From: Candidatus Omnitrophota bacterium
GTDB taxonomy: Bacteria; Omnitrophota; Gorgyraeia; S143-82
Assembly (NCBI GenBank): GCA_027034965.1
Contig: JALVWL010000046.1
Coordinates: 1-16,420 of the forward strand
Direction: 5' to 3'
Length of the DNA stretch: 16,420 nt
The notes beneath the pieces were generated by a model. That model was not told the DNA's origin. It ran no database searches and saw nothing but the letters and a program-made list of their open reading frames with translations. A program made the translations under genes and the position numbers. This document shows, one piece after another, positions 15,637-16,420 of the stretch (its first letter is position 1; every line of letters begins with the position of its first letter).

Positions 15637-16029
15637 AGACAGAGCAATAGCCCTGCGCGCCAGGGCATCTGCAGTCTTATTCTCTTCTCGCCTAATGTGT
15701 TTTATCTCTATTTCAGGAAAACTCGCTATAAGACCTATCACTTTATTGAACAAAACCTTCAATCTGGTATCCTTTACCTTATATTCCCCGCTTATCTGTT
15801 TGACAACCAATTCACTATCACTATATACAATTATAGGAAATGCCTTCTTCGCTTTCAACTCATCAAGCGCTATCAGCAAAGCCATATATTCAGCAATATT
15901 ATTGGTAGCCTCTCCAAGAAAGACGGATATCTTCATACAATTGCTGCTTTCCTTGATAAAGATACCACAGCCTGCAAGACCCGGATTACCAGAACAGGCG
16001 CCATCTACATATACTTCAATCTTATCCAT
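15622..16029 (-). CDS. Ribonuclease HI family protein
   Basis: At 135 residues it is a compact RNase HI-fold protein that would hydrolyse RNA in RNA-DNA hybrids. The four acidic catalytic positions are present: Asp9 in YVDGACSGNPG, Glu47 in NNIAEYMAL, Asp71 in YSDSELVVKQ and Asp121 in ADALARRA. His111 (HIRREEN) fits the catalytic-loop histidine. The basic protrusion of E. coli RNase HI is missing, as in the short YpdQ-like branch, so the exact substrate preference is uncertain. The ATG at 16029 has GGAAAG about 6 nt upstream. The last four codons and part of the stop region form the 5' arm of rnpB P1, so this mRNA and rnpB must be made from one transcript or in competing forms. Confidence 0.9.
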   Translation of the reverse strand: MDKIEVYVDGACSGNPGLAGCGIFIKESSNCMKISVFLGEATNNIAEYMALLIALDELKAKKAFPIIVYSDSELVVKQISGEYKVKDTRLKVLFNKVIGLIASFPEIEIKHIRREENKTADALARRAIALSRLVG

Positions 16030-16112
16030 AATCTTTCCATTTTATACCGAATTATCCATTAGAATTCTTTATATTCCATCGCTTTGCTAATCAGTCCTCT
16101 CTTTTCTCATCT

Positions 16113-16168
16113 AAATTAAACTCAAATCTAAAATCTCAAAAGTCAAATCCACAGCTTAAAACTTAAAT
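16113..16168 (-). repeat. Degenerate intergenic repeat, inverted copy
   Basis: Read on the minus strand this segment contains TTTAAGTTTTAAGCTGTGG, TTTTGAGATTTTAG and TTTGAGTTTAA. It resembles in word content the repeat at 64-105 and 16281-16320 but is in opposite orientation and more diverged. It may be an eroded member of the same dispersed family. Confidence 0.4.
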
Positions 16169-16280
16169 CTTTTTATTACATCCCTTTTTCCCTTCCCCCT
16201 TTATCATCGGCCAAGCTACCAGTTCCTGCGTAACGCCTTTCTCCCTGTAAATCTACCTCCCCTGTGTAAATTAAAATCAG

Positions 16281-16320
16281 TTTTTACTTTTGAGTTGTGG
16301 TTTTTAGTTTTTAGCTTTGA
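16281..16320 (+). repeat. Degenerate TTTTTAG/TTTTGAG intergenic repeat, right copy
   Basis: Positions 16290-16311 are identical over 22 nt to 64-85 and have the same orientation. Two TTTTTAG words follow each other directly at 16301-16314. The segment ends just before the plus-strand promoter. Confidence 0.6.
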
Positions 16321-16335
16321 GTATACTGCTCCCCG

Positions 16336-16364
16336 TTAAGAGATAGGCAGTAATTTGTTATAAT
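16336..16364 (+). promoter_or_regulatory. Sigma-70-type promoter of the right-edge gene
   Basis: TTAAGA (16336-16341, 4 of 6 matches to the -35 consensus) and a perfect TATAAT (16359-16364) are 17 bp apart. The predicted start of transcription, near 16371, is about 20 nt before the ATG, leaving room for the Shine-Dalgarno AAGGAGG. Confidence 0.75.
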
Positions 16365-16372
16365 AGCCTATC
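16342..16372. promoter_or_regulatory. Inverted repeat around the -10 box, candidate operator
   Basis: GATAGGC (16342-16348) and GCCTATC (16366-16372) are a perfect 7-bp inverted repeat separated by 17 bp. The first arm directly follows the -35 hexamer, and the second covers the predicted transcription start. The centre-to-centre distance of 24 bp is a little over two helical turns. A repressor bound here would block RNA polymerase. The regulator is unknown. Confidence 0.45.
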
Positions 16373-16392
16373 ACAAAAGGAAGGAGGGAGCT

Positions 16393-16420
16393 ATGAAATA
16401 TCGCAAGATCGATCCAAAGA
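16393..16420 (+). CDS. Start of an unidentified gene, cut by the window edge
   Basis: An ATG at 16393 follows AAGGAGG with 5 nt spacing and lies downstream of a good promoter. Only nine residues are visible (MKYRKIDPK). A beginning of the type MKYRK occurs in some aldo/keto reductases, but nine residues are far too few to name a family. The strong promoter and ribosome binding site suggest a well-expressed gene. Confidence 0.7.

Larger units (their letters stand above)
16030..16392. other. Divergent intergenic region
   Basis: This 363-bp region separates the minus-strand RNase HI gene from the plus-strand gene at the window edge. It contains an AT-rich repeat in one orientation (16113-16168), a CT-rich middle part without visible genes (about 16170-16280), a repeat in the opposite orientation (16281-16320) and the plus-strand promoter. 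For RNase HI I see AT-rich hexamers such as TATAAA at about 16037-16042 on the minus strand, but no convincing paired -35. Confidence 0.6.

Noticed and set aside
15476..16090. 204-codon open frame on the plus strand
   Set aside because: It runs antisense through rnpB and the RNase HI gene, both of which are supported by conserved motifs, so it is a shadow.

Overview
The window looks like a chromosomal segment of a moderately AT-rich, Gram-negative (diderm) bacterium. The outer-membrane secretin, the PilMNOP-like inner-membrane proteins and the type A RNase P RNA all say bacterium with an outer membrane. The very large TPR/coiled-coil secretin, the LemA/TPM cluster and the AT-rich degenerate repeats between gene blocks resemble uncultured lineages such as Omnitrophota, but this placement is an inference and is weak. 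Nearly all genes lie on the minus strand. Only the partial gene at the right edge is on the plus strand.

Read in the direction of transcription (right to left), the window starts with a 363-bp AT-rich intergenic region (16030-16392), which also carries the plus-strand promoter of the partial gene. Then comes rnhA-like RNase HI, whose last codons form the 5' strand of the P1 helix of rnpB. rnpB is an unusually compact (280 nt) RNase P RNA that appears to lack much of the specificity domain. Next is a tight five-gene run: a PilM-PilN (GspL-like) fusion, a PilO-like protein, a PilP-like protein, a 2330-residue secretin whose first ~1880 residues are TPR and coiled-coil repeats, and a LacI-family regulator that follows the secretin by 14 nt. 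Together the first four make the inner-membrane platform, periplasmic linker and outer-membrane pore of a type IV pilus or type II secretion-like machine. The ATPases, the polytopic membrane protein and the pilins are not in the window.

After a clear promoter at 4561-4588 a second minus-strand operon begins: a DUF2089-type zinc-ribbon/HTH protein, a membrane LemA-like paralogue, a canonical LemA, a secreted TPM-domain protein with a C-terminal PDZ domain, and an unrecognised single-pass membrane protein. The last ~290 bp of the window hold no convincing gene, but contain an AT-rich palindrome and a 22-nt sequence repeated exactly at the far right edge.

The most unusual items are the giant secretin with its internal 98-residue repeat and Ca-binding-like loop, the reduced RNase P RNA with its protein-coding P1 helix, and the LemA-LemA-TPM/PDZ operon led by a DUF2089 protein that shares a short motif with its neighbour.
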